Position numbers and translations under genes: made by a program. From assembly GCF_030160235.1 (NCBI RefSeq), contig NZ_BSNY01000051.1, forward strand, positions 1 through 64,000: a stretch of 64,000 bases of DNA, in the 5' to 3' direction. Source of the stretch: Mesorhizobium huakuii (lineage in GTDB: Bacteria; Pseudomonadota; Alphaproteobacteria; Rhizobiales; Rhizobiaceae). Below are positions 39,798 through 50,823 of the stretch, piece after piece. The notes under the pieces were generated by a model. It searched no databases. It had not been told where the DNA came from and worked only from the letters and a program-made list of their open reading frames with translations. The first letter of the stretch is position 1. Every line of letters starts with the position of its first letter.

Positions 39798-40385
39798 TCA
39801 AAAATGCACCCAGTTGCGCAGGCTGATCCACGTCTTCCTGTCGAGCCTGTAGCGCTCGACCGGCACCTGGCCCGCGACGATCGAGTTCAGCATGCCCTGG
39901 CCGGCATACTGGAAGCCGCACTTGTGGATCACCCGGCGCGACGCCGGATTGATGACCCTTGTCGAGGCATGCAGCACCTGGACCGACGTCTTCTGGAAAG
40001 CGAGGTCGACCAGCGCGTGGGCGGCTTCCGTCGCATAGCCGCGCTTCCAGTAGGGTTCGCCGATCCAGTAGCCGAGCTCCAGCCCGCGATCGGTGGTGTT
40101 CAAGCCAGCGCAGCCGACGAACGTGTCGGTGCCGGCCAGCGTCAAGGCATAGGCGATGCCGGCGCGGCGCGACCGTGTCATGGCCAGGAAGGCCCGCGCC
40201 TCGGCCTCGCCATAGGGGTGGGGCATGCGCGCCAGCATTTCGGCGACATGACGGTTGTCGGCAAGCTCGACCAGTTGCGCGATGTCGCTCTCGCGCGGCG
40301 CCCGCATCACCAGCCGCTCGGTGACCAGCACCGGGCAGTCTATCGCGTAACTTTCGTCTTCTGAGTCTTCCGCTTCGGCAACCAT
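39798..40385 (-). CDS. GNAT family acetyltransferase (RimJ/RimL type)
   Basis: A 195-residue protein. VLVTERLVMRAPRESDIAQL is the standard RimJ/RimL opening; the acetyl-CoA site is LGYWIGEPYWKRGYATEAAH and the end of the fold HASTRVINPASRRVIHKCGF. The ATG at 40385 follows GGAGGAC; the longer frame runs into the rpmA terminator and is rejected. It lies downstream of rpmA, as in many Rhizobiales, but behind a strong terminator. Confidence 0.9.
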   Translation of the reverse strand: MVAEAEDSEDESYAIDCPVLVTERLVMRAPRESDIAQLVELADNRHVAEMLARMPHPYGEAEARAFLAMTRSRRAGIAYALTLAGTDTFVGCAGLNTTDRGLELGYWIGEPYWKRGYATEAAHALVDLAFQKTSVQVLHASTRVINPASRRVIHKCGFQYAGQGMLNSIVAGQVPVERYRLDRKTWISLRNWVHF

Positions 40386-40401
40386 TTTAGTCCTCCAGGC
40401 A

Positions 40402-40433
40402 AGAAAAAGGGGAGATGGAAACCCATCTCCCCT
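40402..40433 (-). terminator. Rho-independent terminator after rplU-rpmA
   Basis: AGGGGAGATGG and CCATCTCCCCT form a perfect 11-base-pair stem with a four-base loop, followed by TTTTTCTTG on the minus strand. It ends the rplU-rpmA transcript and lies just upstream of the GNAT start at 40385. Confidence 0.93.
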
Positions 40434-40501
40434 GATCCTTTTCCTGGCGTTGCCAGACACCGGTTCCCGAGATGGGCGCCGGTGTTCTAGTGCGGAACCG
40501 G

Positions 40502-40771
40502 CTACTCCGCGGCTTTGGTAATCGGGTTGACCGATACGTAGGTTCGGCCGTTGGCTTTTTTGTTGAAGGTGACTGCGCCGGATTCGAGCGCAAAAAGCGT
40601 GTGGTCCGTGCCCATGCCGACATTGACGCCGGGATGCCAGGTGGTGCCGCGTTGACGAATGATGATGTTGCCCGGGATGACGGCTTCGCCGCCGAACTTC
40701 TTCACGCCCAGACGCTTGGAATGCGAGTCGCGACCGTTGCGCGACGAGCCGCCAGCTTTCTTGTGTGCCAT
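40502..40771 (-). CDS. rpmA: 50S ribosomal protein L27
   Basis: An 89-residue protein of the large subunit near the peptidyl-transferase centre. [20 protein letters not shown], then [40 protein letters not shown] are canonical. The N-terminus is the mature alpha-proteobacterial form without the extra cleaved peptide of Firmicutes. It lies downstream of rplU in the same transcript. Confidence 0.98.
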   Translation of the reverse strand: MAHKKAGGSSRNGRDSHSKRLGVKKFGGEAVIPGNIIIRQRGTTWHPGVNVGMGTDHTLFALESGAVTFNKKANGRTYVSVNPITKAAE

Positions 40772-40869
40772 CTAACTAACTCCGTTGCGCCGCAAGGCGC
40801 CTAAAAGGCCTTATGAACGCGTTCGCGTTCCGTTTCAAGTCCGATCCGGCGGATGTTTCGCCGGAAAAA

Positions 40870-41541
40870 TTACTTCTTCGCCAGTTCCTTGGCCTGTTCG
40901 CGCCAGTCCTTGATCTGGTCGGCGCTGAACGGCATGTGCTCGTCGATCTTGGCGACATCCTTGTCGGTCAGCTTGGCGAGCTGCGCGAAGGTGATGATGC
41001 CCTGCTCGTTGAGATCCTTGGCGGCGACCGGGCCGATGCCCTTGATCACGGTCAGGTCGTCCGGCTCGCCCTTCGGCGCCTTGAACAGCGGCGCGGCGGC
41101 GGTTTCGGCCGTCGCTTCTGCCTTGGGGGCGGCTTCCTTCTTGGCCTTGGCCTCCTTCGGAGCGGCCTCGGCGGCAACCTCGGCCTTGGCTTCCGCCTTG
41201 ACGGCGGCCTTCTTGGCCGGCTTGGCGCCACCCAGCAGGATCTCGGCGATCCGCACGGTGGTCAAAAGCTGGCGATGGCCGATCTTGCGGCGCGAATTCT
41301 GACGGCGGCGCTTCTTGAAAGCGATGACCGTGCGGTTCTTGCCCTGCTCGACGACTTCGGCGGTGACCAGAGCGCCATCGACGAACGGCGCGCCGAAGGT
41401 GACATTCTCGCCCTCGCCATGCGCGAGCACGTGGCCGATCTCGACGATATCGCCGACATTGGCTTCGACTTTTTCGATCTTCAGGAGATCGTTGGCGGCA
41501 ACGCGATACTGCTTACCGCCCGTTTTAATGACTGCGAACAT
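40870..41541 (-). CDS. rplU: 50S ribosomal protein L21 with C-terminal helix-hairpin-helix extension
   Basis: A 223-residue protein. Residues 1-103 are L21 ([40 protein letters not shown]). A Lys/Ala/Glu-rich linker (about 108-155) leads to a domain with [20 protein letters not shown] and [18 protein letters not shown], a helix-hairpin-helix fold seen in rhizobial L21 and related to the poly-A/L21-associated HhH domains. Ordinary L21 is about 103 residues. The ATG at 41541 has AAAGG upstream. A promoter and a leader hairpin precede it. Confidence 0.95.
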   Translation of the reverse strand: MFAVIKTGGKQYRVAANDLLKIEKVEANVGDIVEIGHVLAHGEGENVTFGAPFVDGALVTAEVVEQGKNRTVIAFKKRRRQNSRRKIGHRQLLTTVRIAEILLGGAKPAKKAAVKAEAKAEVAAEAAPKEAKAKKEAAPKAEATAETAAAPLFKAPKGEPDDLTVIKGIGPVAAKDLNEQGIITFAQLAKLTDKDVAKIDEHMPFSADQIKDWREQAKELAKK

Positions 41542-41564
41542 TTTTTGCCTTTCGCTGTTCGGTC

Positions 41565-41596
41565 GGCCTCGATGAACCGCCTGAGGCGGTTCGGCC
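41565..41596 (-). promoter_or_regulatory. Hairpin in the rplU leader, candidate L21 autoregulatory site
   Basis: GAACCGCC-TCA-GGCGGTTC is a perfect 8-base-pair stem-loop flanked by GGCC on both sides, 24 bases upstream of the rplU ATG and inside the predicted 120-base leader. Ribosomal protein leaders often regulate by feedback. On the plus strand a run of Ts follows it, so it could also act as a terminator in that direction, though no plus-strand gene precedes it. Confidence 0.4.
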
Positions 41597-41666
41597 GTCT
41601 TTTTGTCAGTCTGCGGGTTCAAAAAACAAGCGGCGCGGAAGAACCCTCCACGCCGATTGCGCGCTG

Positions 41667-41695
41667 TCCCTAACCGAAGGTTGCGTGGGAGTCAA
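41667..41695 (-). promoter_or_regulatory. Sigma-70 promoter of rplU-rpmA
   Basis: On the minus strand CTTGACT supplies a consensus -35 (TTGACT, 41690-41695), then 17 bases, then TAGGGA (41667-41672) as -10. The leader would be about 120 bases long. Confidence 0.65.
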
Positions 41696-41894
41696 GGCAA
41701 AGGCCATTGCCGGGACAGTTCATTGGCCGGCAAGACCGGGCATGTCGACATGACCGCCCGGCGTTGCCGTCTCCTGGCGGCGAGGATGAGCGGCCGGCCC
41801 ATGAAACGGCATGGGTTCGACGGCAAAGACCTGCCCTGTTTCAGCCGCTTGTCCGGCAGGCCGGATGACAAGCCAAATATCGGTGGATTTGGCC

Positions 41895-41923
41895 TTGTAA
41901 CCTGCCCGTTCAGCCGTTATCTA
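41895..41923 (+). promoter_or_regulatory. Sigma-70 promoter of tRNA-Ser
   Basis: TTGTAA (41895-41900), a 17-base spacer and TATCTA (41918-41923) lie 34 bases before the tRNA. The stretch from 41542 to 41957 has no protein gene; it holds this promoter, the rplU promoter and the rplU leader hairpin. Confidence 0.65.
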
Positions 41924-41957
41924 GTGCGCCGCGCCGGCAACGGCCGACCATGACCGC

Positions 41958-42047
41958 GGAGAGGTGGCAGAGTGGTCGAATGCACCGCACTCGAAATGCG
42001 GCATGGGTGCAAGCCCATCGGGGGTTCGAATCCCTCCCTCTCCGCCA
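41958..42047 (+). tRNA. tRNA-Ser (anticodon CGA)
   Basis: A 90-base class II tRNA. The acceptor stem GGAGAGG pairs with CCTCTCC, followed by G and an encoded CCA. The anticodon loop ACTCGAAAT presents CGA, reading UCG serine codons. The long variable arm (ATGGGTGCAAGCCCAT) is typical of tRNA-Ser, and the T arm has GGTTCGAATCC. Confidence 0.97.
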
Positions 42048-42069
42048 TTTTCATCCATCTCTCGTCACA

Positions 42070-42741
42070 CTAGACGGCGGATGCCGGGGTTCCGCGAACT
42101 GTCATGCCGGGCGGGACGCTGCGAGTGACCACCGAGGCGGCTCCCACCGTTGCGCCGGGACCAATCTCCACGCCGGGCATCAATTGGGCGGCGCTGCCGA
42201 TGCGGGCTCCTGCCCGGACGACAACGGGGCCGGCCGGCGTCTTTCCCTTGGCACTGAATGTGGTGGCGAGCGCGACGACGTAGGGGCCGATGGCGCAGTT
42301 GCTTTCGATAATCGTCCCTGCCGGAAATCCACAGAACCCTTGAATTCTCGTGCCCTCCCCGATGACGCATCTGCTTCCCACGCTACTGGAGAAACCGACG
42401 CTGCTTTTCTCCCCGAGACGGGCGCCTTCGCGGATCAGGGCATGGTCCCCGATATAAGCGTCGGGGCCGGTTATCGCTCCGGAACAGACGATGGCGTAGG
42501 CGCCAACGATGGTTCTCTCGCCGATTTCGGTCGGCTGCTGAACCGTCGGCTGGGCGACCGAACCGGGATTCGATTGGCTTGGCCTGCCTATTATGGCGCC
42601 ATGCTCGATACGCGCCCCGCGCCCCAATCGGGTGCCTGGGTAGAGAACCACATAGGCGCCGATGGAAACATCGTCCGCGATTTCGACATCGTCCGCGCAC
42701 ATGAGGTAAGGCGCGCGATCGGATTTCTTCAACTCGTTCAT
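42070..42741 (-). CDS. Left-handed beta-helix (hexapeptide repeat) acyltransferase
   Basis: A 223-residue protein made almost entirely of hexapeptide repeats, e.g. VEIADDVSIGAYVVLYPGTR, IGDHALIREGARLGEKSSVG and VVRAGARIGSAAQLMPGVEI, with the coil end GAASVVTRSVPPGMTVRGTP. Such proteins acetylate or acylate sugars in LPS or capsule synthesis. It overlaps the upstream glycosyltransferase by four bases (ATGA), so the two act together, probably on a surface glycan. It lies 22 bases from tRNA-Ser. Confidence 0.85.
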   Translation of the reverse strand: MNELKKSDRAPYLMCADDVEIADDVSIGAYVVLYPGTRLGRGARIEHGAIIGRPSQSNPGSVAQPTVQQPTEIGERTIVGAYAIVCSGAITGPDAYIGDHALIREGARLGEKSSVGFSSSVGSRCVIGEGTRIQGFCGFPAGTIIESNCAIGPYVVALATTFSAKGKTPAGPVVVRAGARIGSAAQLMPGVEIGPGATVGAASVVTRSVPPGMTVRGTPASAV

Positions 42742-44063
42742 CCTATGAGCCTTCGATACTGCCTGCGGATCAGGCGCTTTATCTTCGCCGCGACCACGCG
42801 ACGCTTGATCTGGGACATGCGGATCCGCTCACCCGGTTTTTCCATGATGCTTTCGGACAATTTGCCCTGATCCACCTGGAGTTCCTGCTCGACTTTAGCT
42901 GCCAGTCGACGCCGAAATTCGTTTCGCTCTTCCCCGGCCGTCGCGATCTTGAGTTCCGTTGCCAGCTGTTCGATCACATGGCGATAGCGTTCGTTCCTGT
43001 CACGAAGTCGGCTGACCTCGTCCTCGGCCCGTTTGGCGCGCTCGGCCACCGGTCCAAATGCGATCCGGGCAGACAGCAACTTGGATTCCGATCTCCAGTT
43101 CGATTCCACCAATCGCGAAAGCTCGAGTTTTGGCGTGGTCCGGCTTGCCGTCGGCTTTGCCAGGTCCGAACACAGGTCGATCATCTGCTGCGCATGGATT
43201 CGCGCGTGATGATGCATCATCACCAGTTTCCTGTTGGCCAATCCCATCAGGGGGTCATAGGCACCTAGATCGGTGACCAGTTGGGCAGGATCAAAAGGGC
43301 GGGACAGGGCGAGCCCCGCGAACGCGTCGGCCTCCATCGCATCATAGACCTGCGGGGTCACCCATCCATCCGTCCCAAAGACGTCGTACACGTAGGCGGG
43401 TCGGCCGCACGACATGGCATCCAGGACCGCCCGCGCCTTCCCCACGACAATATCGGCTTCTGCTATCGCTTGAACTATGTCCACGGAATTGGTGCCGGAA
43501 GGGTTGCCGATCTGGGTGAACTCAAGCCCGGCGCCACCCCACGCCTCCATCAGAAGGCGCTTTGGGTCACCTTGCAGATAATTTCCCAGCAAAAGGGCCT
43601 TCCTTGGCTGTTTACGCGCCGCGCCGCGGGGCGCCAGCCTGTCGACATCGATCGGCTGGCGAAAGCGAACGATCCGATGCTTCGTGGCCAGGGCACGAAG
43701 CCGGTTTTCAAATCGCTCGCTCATCACGACAACGGCGCCGACCACGCCAGGAACGGCTGGAGGCGTCTGCAGTTCGAAAAGCGGACTATGGCAGATGAAA
43801 GCGTGAGGAACCTCCGGCCACTTGGCCGACATCTCATAAGCGACAACGCCGTCCTGGCTGAGCACGACATCGGGCTTTGGCAGTTCGAGATCCGTTGCAA
43901 TCCTGATCTCGCGTTCCCTTGCCACCTCGGCCATCATTCCAGGCGACTTCACGTAGATCGTGATGTCGTGGCCAAGCCTCAGGAACTGTTCGGCAATCGT
44001 TATTGCATAGGTCTCGCTGCCGCCGACACTACCGAACTGATACGTTCCTAGAACTATTCTCAC
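42738..44063 (-). CDS. Glycosyltransferase (GT-B, GT4-like) with C-terminal coiled coil
   Basis: About 441 residues. The N-terminal half begins VRIVLGTYQFGSVGGSETYA, a GT-B Rossmann start with the glycine-rich acceptor loop. The second half has IAEADIVVGKARAVLDAMSC and GRPAYVYDVFG, the sugar-nucleotide site region. Residues about 335-440 are a charged helical and basic tail (ERAKRAEDEVSRLRDRNERY). GTG at 44063 with AGGA upstream is preferred to the longer frame. Base composition is less GC-rich than its neighbours. The donor and acceptor are unknown. Confidence 0.82.
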   Translation of the reverse strand: MRIVLGTYQFGSVGGSETYAITIAEQFLRLGHDITIYVKSPGMMAEVAREREIRIATDLELPKPDVVLSQDGVVAYEMSAKWPEVPHAFICHSPLFELQTPPAVPGVVGAVVVMSERFENRLRALATKHRIVRFRQPIDVDRLAPRGAARKQPRKALLLGNYLQGDPKRLLMEAWGGAGLEFTQIGNPSGTNSVDIVQAIAEADIVVGKARAVLDAMSCGRPAYVYDVFGTDGWVTPQVYDAMEADAFAGLALSRPFDPAQLVTDLGAYDPLMGLANRKLVMMHHHARIHAQQMIDLCSDLAKPTASRTTPKLELSRLVESNWRSESKLLSARIAFGPVAERAKRAEDEVSRLRDRNERYRHVIEQLATELKIATAGEERNEFRRRLAAKVEQELQVDQGKLSESIMEKPGERIRMSQIKRRVVAAKIKRLIRRQYRRLIG

Positions 44064-44385
44064 AGGTGGATCCTGGCACGACTTTTCGGCACCGAGCGGG
44101 TTCGGCTGGCACCGCCGCTTACCGGCAAATGATGTGAGCTGCGACAATTCGATTGAGTGAGAGCGGATACACCCGTCATCGTCATATCACCCCCCAAATC
44201 CAGCATGCGTATTTTAGCAAGACGTGTCAAAACCGGAGCCATATCCTCACTGCGAGCCGAGGCCGCTCTCTCGGCACCTTCGTTCCCGGATTCGCCGATC
44301 GGCTTCCTGTCCGCGGCGACGGCAGCCTTCTTCGGCGCGCTTCGCCGGCGCCGTGCTCACCTCGCCAGCGAATTGGTGAGGGATT
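44064..44385. other. Intergenic region between recQ and the glycosyltransferase
   Basis: No gene supported. A plus-strand open frame (44157-44450) begins with GTG, runs into the 3' end of recQ on the other strand and has no recognisable motif or ribosome site. The stretch near 44180-44260 is relatively AT-rich and may hold the promoter of the glycosyltransferase. Confidence 0.45.
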
Positions 44386-46217
<1,832 letters not shown>

Positions 46218-46221
<4 letters not shown>

Positions 46222-47864
46222 TCAGCCAATTCCGTCGTCAATATGCCGGCCGAATTGTCATAGCCGAACTCCCGGCAGAAGCCGTCGACGCGCTCAAGGA
46301 ACGGTGGCGGCAGCCCGCGCAGATAGGTCCTGAATGCTTCATTGCGCTCCCATTTTCTCAGCGAGGTGGACCTAATGGGGTTGTTTGCATCGCGGCTGAA
46401 GAGCGTAGCCGGCGTCAGGCCGAAGGATCGGGCAATCCTCGCCTGCACGATGTCCGGCTCGGCGATCATGTCCTCATAGCGCAAATAGGAGATGACTCTC
46501 TCCGGCTGGGCCTGTCGCAACCGCATCAAACCGTCGTACTCCGCCTCCCAGCGCTCCATGGTCACGTGAAAAGGCCGCAGAGCGACGGTCTCCGGATGAG
46601 AGCTGGTCAGCACATCGAAGGGATGCCGCACGCAATAGATCAGGCCGACCGAGGCCGGCAAGTCCTGGAGATCCCTATAGCTCACGAAAGTGCGTTTTAC
46701 GACCAGGTTCGCTTGGTAGCGATCCAGTTCTATCAGTGTCTGGTACGGCGCTTCGCCGGCATGGACAAAGGTATCCTCAAAACAGCCCATCAGATTTAGA
46801 CTGAGCGTAGTGCCGCTGCGCGCGCAGCCTGCGATGAAGATTCTATTTCGGGATCTCATTGCCGAAGGCAGCATTGGCGCCTTCCGTCGAAGGTACCAGA
46901 AAAACCGCCTCGCGCGGCGGCGCAACGTCGCAATCGGCTTCCGGGCCACCCCGGCCCGCACCTCGGAAAAGTCAAGCTCGGCCAGGGCAATCCCACTTTC
47001 TCCGGCGACCGCGTACAGCAGCCAGCTCCGATTATCCTGCTCGAAAACGGCCGGGTCGCGCAACGCGTTTTCCCTGCCCTTTGCCAGACCGAGCCGGCTG
47101 GGGCGGATCGGTAGGCCGGCCCCTTCGAACTCCATCCGCGGCCGCAGCACTTCACTGTCGCCGCGCACGATCCAGTCCCGCCACTCCTCGGCGAGATCGA
47201 TCGTGCCGCAAAGGATCCGTTCCGGCACGTCGCCCCGACGCGTGTAGTAGACCCGCAGCCAGCGGCCGGATTTCTGCAGCGCGACATGCCGTGGGGCGAG
47301 ATCGCGCCGCATGGCGGGTAGCACGACCGGACCGCGTTGGAAATCCGAAATGCCGCTTCTCGATCGGTATACGGTGATCGCGCCCGTCCCAAGCAAACCG
47401 TACCACCAGCCATCGTGACGGAAGACGCGCGCGTAGAACGGCCCGAGCGGCGCGGGAAGCGGCGTGAAATGCAGCCCATCGACGGATGTCGCGGCGAACG
47501 TCGTCTGGCCTTCGCCGGATTTTGCCGGGCCGTGAAAATACATCACGAAGTGGCGAAGCTTTTGGTCGACGTGAACATCGGGCGAGGCGATATGCCCGAC
47601 GATGAATGGGCATTGATCGAGAGACAGCACACCGCCGGGGTGAATGCGCCAAGGCCCGTGCAGCGAATCGGAGTAGGCGAGGCGGATATAGGTCCCCATG
47701 TGGTGGGCAAAGTAGAGATAGTAGGCACCGAGCCGGCCGGGCACCCAGTCAGGCATGCTGATCAGCGATGGCCCGTTGATGTTGGCCCCGTCTTCGCCGG
47801 GCAGCATATCCGGCGTAATGACGGGACCGTGTCGCATGGCAGTGACACGAATTTGCGGAATCAT
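46218..47864 (-). CDS. Fusion of beta-propeller (glycoside hydrolase-like) domain and sulfotransferase
   Basis: A 548-residue protein with two parts. Residues 1-305 look like a five-bladed propeller of GH43/GH117 type (NINGPSLISMPDW, YLYFAHHMGTYIRLAYSDSL, HIASPDVHVDQ, TSVDGLHFTPLPA). A basic linker (about 306-338) leads to a sulfotransferase (340-548) with the PAPS 5'-phosphosulfate loop IAGCARSGTTLSLNLM and the 3'-phosphate site CVRHPFDVLTSSHPE. No signal peptide is visible. ATG at 47864 has AAGGG upstream; a GTG two codons earlier is possible. It may modify a surface glycan. It overlaps recQ by four bases. Confidence 0.75.
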
Positions 47865-48037
47865 GCGCACGCGCCCTTGGCGTAGATTTCAGCTTACCGC
47901 ATTCGGTACAACGGCATGGATGCAAACGGAAGGTCGAACGATTGCCATGTGAGCCTCGCCTGCCCTTGCGGCACGTGCTCCCAGCTGGATTCGGGCTGGC
48001 TCTGATGTAAGCTGGACTCGAGCAAGGAGAGCGCGCG

Positions 48038-49459
48038 ATGCTGCAAGTGAGACAAGATGTCCTCGGCGAGCGATTCCAGCTGCAGCGCACCGCTTTCGAG
48101 AAGCAGCCCTTTCCCGACATGGACGTTCGAAAGGACCGGCTGAAGCGCCTGCTGGCGCTGACCGAGCGGCACGAAGCCGACATTTGCGCCGCGATCGACG
48201 CAGACTTTGGCGGCCGCTCGGCGCATGAGACACGCCTTGCCGAACTGTTTGTCGTGCGCGCCGGCATCCGCCACACGATGTCTCATCTGAAAGGCTGGAT
48301 GCGGGAGCGCCGTGTCGCCACCACCTTGCCGTTCCTGCCGGGCCGCAATCGCCTCGTCGCGCAGCCGCTTGGCGTGGTCGGCATCGTCTCGCCCTGGAAT
48401 TACCCCTTCCAGCTTGCCGTCGCGCCGGTGACGGCGGCGCTCGCCGCCGGCAACCGCGTGCTGGTCAAGCCGTCCGAACTGACGCCAGCCTTCTCGGCAC
48501 TGCTCGCCAGGCTGGCCGGCGAGCACTTCGCCCCGGATGAACTCAGCGTCATCACCGGCGATGCCGAGATGGGCAAGGCTTTCGTCTCGATGCCGTTCGA
48601 TCATCTGCTGTTCACCGGTTCGACGGCGGTCGGCCGCCAGGTCGCGATCGCCGCCGCCGCCAACCTGACCCCGGTCACGCTCGAGCTCGGCGGCAAGTCG
48701 CCGGCGATCTTCGATCCTTCCTGCGATCTCGATGCGGCAACAGCCAGCGTCGCCTATGGCAAGCTGCTCAATGCCGGGCAGACCTGCATCGCGCCGGACT
48801 ATCTGCTGGTGCCGAAGGGACAGGCCGGCGCGGTCGCAGCCAAGCTCGCAACCGCGGTGGCGCGGCTCTACCCGACGCTGCGCGACAATCCCGACTATAC
48901 CGCCATCATCAGCGACCGGCATTTTCAGCGCCTGCGCGCCATGATCGCGGAAGCCCGCGATGCCGGTGCCGATGTCACCGAAATCAACCCGGCCGGCGAA
49001 GATCTCGGCGCCACGAGCCGCAAGCTTCTGCCGACCCTGGTCAGCAATGCCGGCCCGGATTTGCGGCTGATGCGCGAGGAGATTTTCGGCCCGGTGCTGC
49101 CGATCGTCGAATATGCCACCGTCGACGAGGCGATCAGCCATGTGAACCAGGCCGACCGGCCGCTGGCGCTCTACTGGTTCGGCAAGGACAGCGGCAATCG
49201 CCGGCGCATCCTGCGCGAGACCGTCGCCGGCGGCGTCACTGTCAACGACTGCATGCTGCATCTGGTGCAGGAGAACCAGCCTTTCGGCGGTGTCGGCGCC
49301 AGCGGCATGGGCGCCTATCATGGCGAATGGGGGTTCCGCACCTTCAGCAAGGAGAAGCCGGTTTTCCTGCAGTCGCGCCTGAGCGCCGGCGCCCTGCTGC
49401 GTCCACCCTACGGCAAGACGTTCGAGCGGCTTTTCGGCCTGCTTCAGAAGATCACCTGA
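48038..49459 (+). CDS. Coniferyl-aldehyde dehydrogenase-type ALDH
   Basis: A 473-residue NAD(P)-dependent aldehyde dehydrogenase of the class 3/coniferyl aldehyde branch. It has VVGIVSPWNYPFQLAVAPVT, the general-base Glu in TLELGGKSPAIF and the nucleophile Cys in NAGQTCIAPDYLLVP, where class 3 enzymes have CIAPDY. The C-terminus has FGGVGASGMGAYHGEWGFRT. AAGGAG stands before the ATG. It may oxidise aromatic aldehydes such as coniferaldehyde or fatty aldehydes. It is transcribed away from the fusion gene and ends in a hairpin terminator. Confidence 0.88.
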   Translation: MLQVRQDVLGERFQLQRTAFEKQPFPDMDVRKDRLKRLLALTERHEADICAAIDADFGGRSAHETRLAELFVVRAGIRHTMSHLKGWMRERRVATTLPFLPGRNRLVAQPLGVVGIVSPWNYPFQLAVAPVTAALAAGNRVLVKPSELTPAFSALLARLAGEHFAPDELSVITGDAEMGKAFVSMPFDHLLFTGSTAVGRQVAIAAAANLTPVTLELGGKSPAIFDPSCDLDAATASVAYGKLLNAGQTCIAPDYLLVPKGQAGAVAAKLATAVARLYPTLRDNPDYTAIISDRHFQRLRAMIAEARDAGADVTEINPAGEDLGATSRKLLPTLVSNAGPDLRLMREEIFGPVLPIVEYATVDEAISHVNQADRPLALYWFGKDSGNRRRILRETVAGGVTVNDCMLHLVQENQPFGGVGASGMGAYHGEWGFRTFSKEKPVFLQSRLSAGALLRPPYGKTFERLFGLLQKIT

Positions 49460-49570
49460 TCGAGCGCCGCGACCTCCGCGCGTTAAGTCTATATTCACCA
49501 AGATCCGGCAGGTTTTCCATCCTGCGGTGATGTTTCGAGTACCGCGGCGCGACAAGCGCCCAGGCAACAG

Positions 49571-49606
49571 ACCCGCGCCTTTTCCAAGGGGCGCGGGTTT
49601 TCCGAT
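49571..49606 (+). terminator. Rho-independent terminator after the ALDH gene
   Basis: ACCCGCGCC and GGCGCGGGT form a 9-base-pair stem with a ten-base loop, then TTTCCGATTT on the plus strand. It lies about 110 bases past the ALDH stop and also between converging genes. Confidence 0.65.
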
Positions 49607-49639
49607 TTCCGGGGTCCGTGAAGTCGGAGGCGAGCCGTC

Positions 49640-49978
49640 TCAGGCGAGGAAATCTGCGCGGTGCGGGGTAAAACTGTCGACCAGCCGCCCCGCCTCCAGC
49701 GCCTTGACGCCATGCACCAAGCCGGACGGCACGATGAAGCTGCCGCCGGCTTCGAGAATTTCCGTCCGCCCGTCGATGGTCACCTCGAAACGGCCTTCGG
49801 CGACATAGCTTGACTGGACATGCGGGTGCGAATGCAGGGCGCCGAGGCCGCCCTTGTCGAAGCCGAATTCGACCAGCATCAGCTCATCGGTGGAGAGGAG
49901 AACCCTCCGCCTGTTGCCGTCGGGCGTAGGCGTCCAGGCACTCTCGCCGGCATGCGCGAAGATCTTCGGTTCGAGCAT
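49640..49978 (-). CDS. Cupin-domain protein (KdgF-like)
   Basis: A 112-residue single-domain cupin. The metal-binding motifs are GGLGALHSHPHVQSSYVAEG (HxHx4-type) and GSFIVPSGLVHGVKALEAG. Single-domain cupins of this size in pectin or alginate clusters (KdgF) open unsaturated uronates to linear ketones. The ATG at 49978 has GAGGAGAGG upstream. It follows the SDR gene by ten bases in the hexuronate cluster, which supports the KdgF-like role, though this is inference. Confidence 0.8.
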   Translation of the reverse strand: MLEPKIFAHAGESAWTPTPDGNRRRVLLSTDELMLVEFGFDKGGLGALHSHPHVQSSYVAEGRFEVTIDGRTEILEAGGSFIVPSGLVHGVKALEAGRLVDSFTPHRADFLA

Positions 49979-49988
49979 CGTCCTCTCC

Positions 49989-50765
49989 TCATCGCGCCAG
50001 CCAGCCGCCATCCACCGGCACCGCCGCGCCATGCATATAGTCGGAAGCCCGTGCCAGCAGGAAGACGGCGGCATCGCCAATGTCCGACGGCTCGCCCCAC
50101 CGCCCGGCCGGAATGCGCCCGAGAATGGCGGCGCTGCGGTCGGGGTCGGCCCGCAGCGCCCGCGTGTTGTTGGTCTCGACATAGCCCGGCGCGATGGCAT
50201 TGACGTTGATGCCCTTGGCCGCCCATTCGCAGGCGAGCAGCCGGGTAATGCCGAGCACGCCATGCTTCGAGGCGGTGTAGGAGGCGACGCGGATGCCGCC
50301 CTGGAAACTCAGCACCGAGGCGATGTTGACGATCTTGCCCCGGCGGCCATCGGCAAGCGCGCGCCTGGCGAAGGACTGGCAGAGCAGAAAGACCGTCTTC
50401 AGATTGACGTCCATGACGTCGTCCCAGTCGGCCTCGGTCAGATCGACGGCATCGGCACGCCGGATGATCCCGGCATTGTTGACCAGTCCGTCGAGCGGCC
50501 CGCTTTCGTCCCACACCCGATCGAGCAGAGGTCCGGCGGCCGCCGTGTCGGCAAGGTCGGCGTTCACCGCTTCGAACCGGCCACCGAGGGCCGCGACCTT
50601 GGTCGCCGTATCGTCCATCGACGAGCGGCCGACGCCGATCACCACACCGCCGGCACGGGCGATCGAGAGGACAATGCCTTGGCCGATGCCGGTGTTGGCG
50701 CCGGTGACCAGGATGCGTTTGCCGGCCAAGCTGAAGGCGGAGAGATCGATGCCGGTATTGTTCAT
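49989..50765 (-). CDS. KduD-like short-chain dehydrogenase
   Basis: A 258-residue SDR. The NAD site is ILVTGANTGIGQGIVLSIAR, the structural NNAGIIRRADAVDLTEADWD and the catalytic YTASKHGVLGIT with Ser in NIASVLSFQGGIRVA. The NNAGIIRRADAVD block and VMDVNLKTVFLLCQSFAR are typical of 2-dehydro-3-deoxy-D-gluconate 5-dehydrogenase (KduD). With uxaC upstream and a cupin downstream it fits breakdown of uronates from plant cell walls. Confidence 0.88.
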   Translation of the reverse strand: MNNTGIDLSAFSLAGKRILVTGANTGIGQGIVLSIARAGGVVIGVGRSSMDDTATKVAALGGRFEAVNADLADTAAAGPLLDRVWDESGPLDGLVNNAGIIRRADAVDLTEADWDDVMDVNLKTVFLLCQSFARRALADGRRGKIVNIASVLSFQGGIRVASYTASKHGVLGITRLLACEWAAKGINVNAIAPGYVETNNTRALRADPDRSAAILGRIPAGRWGEPSDIGDAAVFLLARASDYMHGAAVPVDGGWLAR

Positions 50766-50823
50766 GTCCGCACCGTCAGCCTGTCTCGCTGATCCAACGG
50801 CCAAAGTCGTCGAGCCGCCGCCA

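Noticed and set aside
41958-42070. Attachment site at tRNA-Ser
   Set aside because: I saw no second copy of the tRNA 3' end in the window and no integrase, so an att site cannot be supported.
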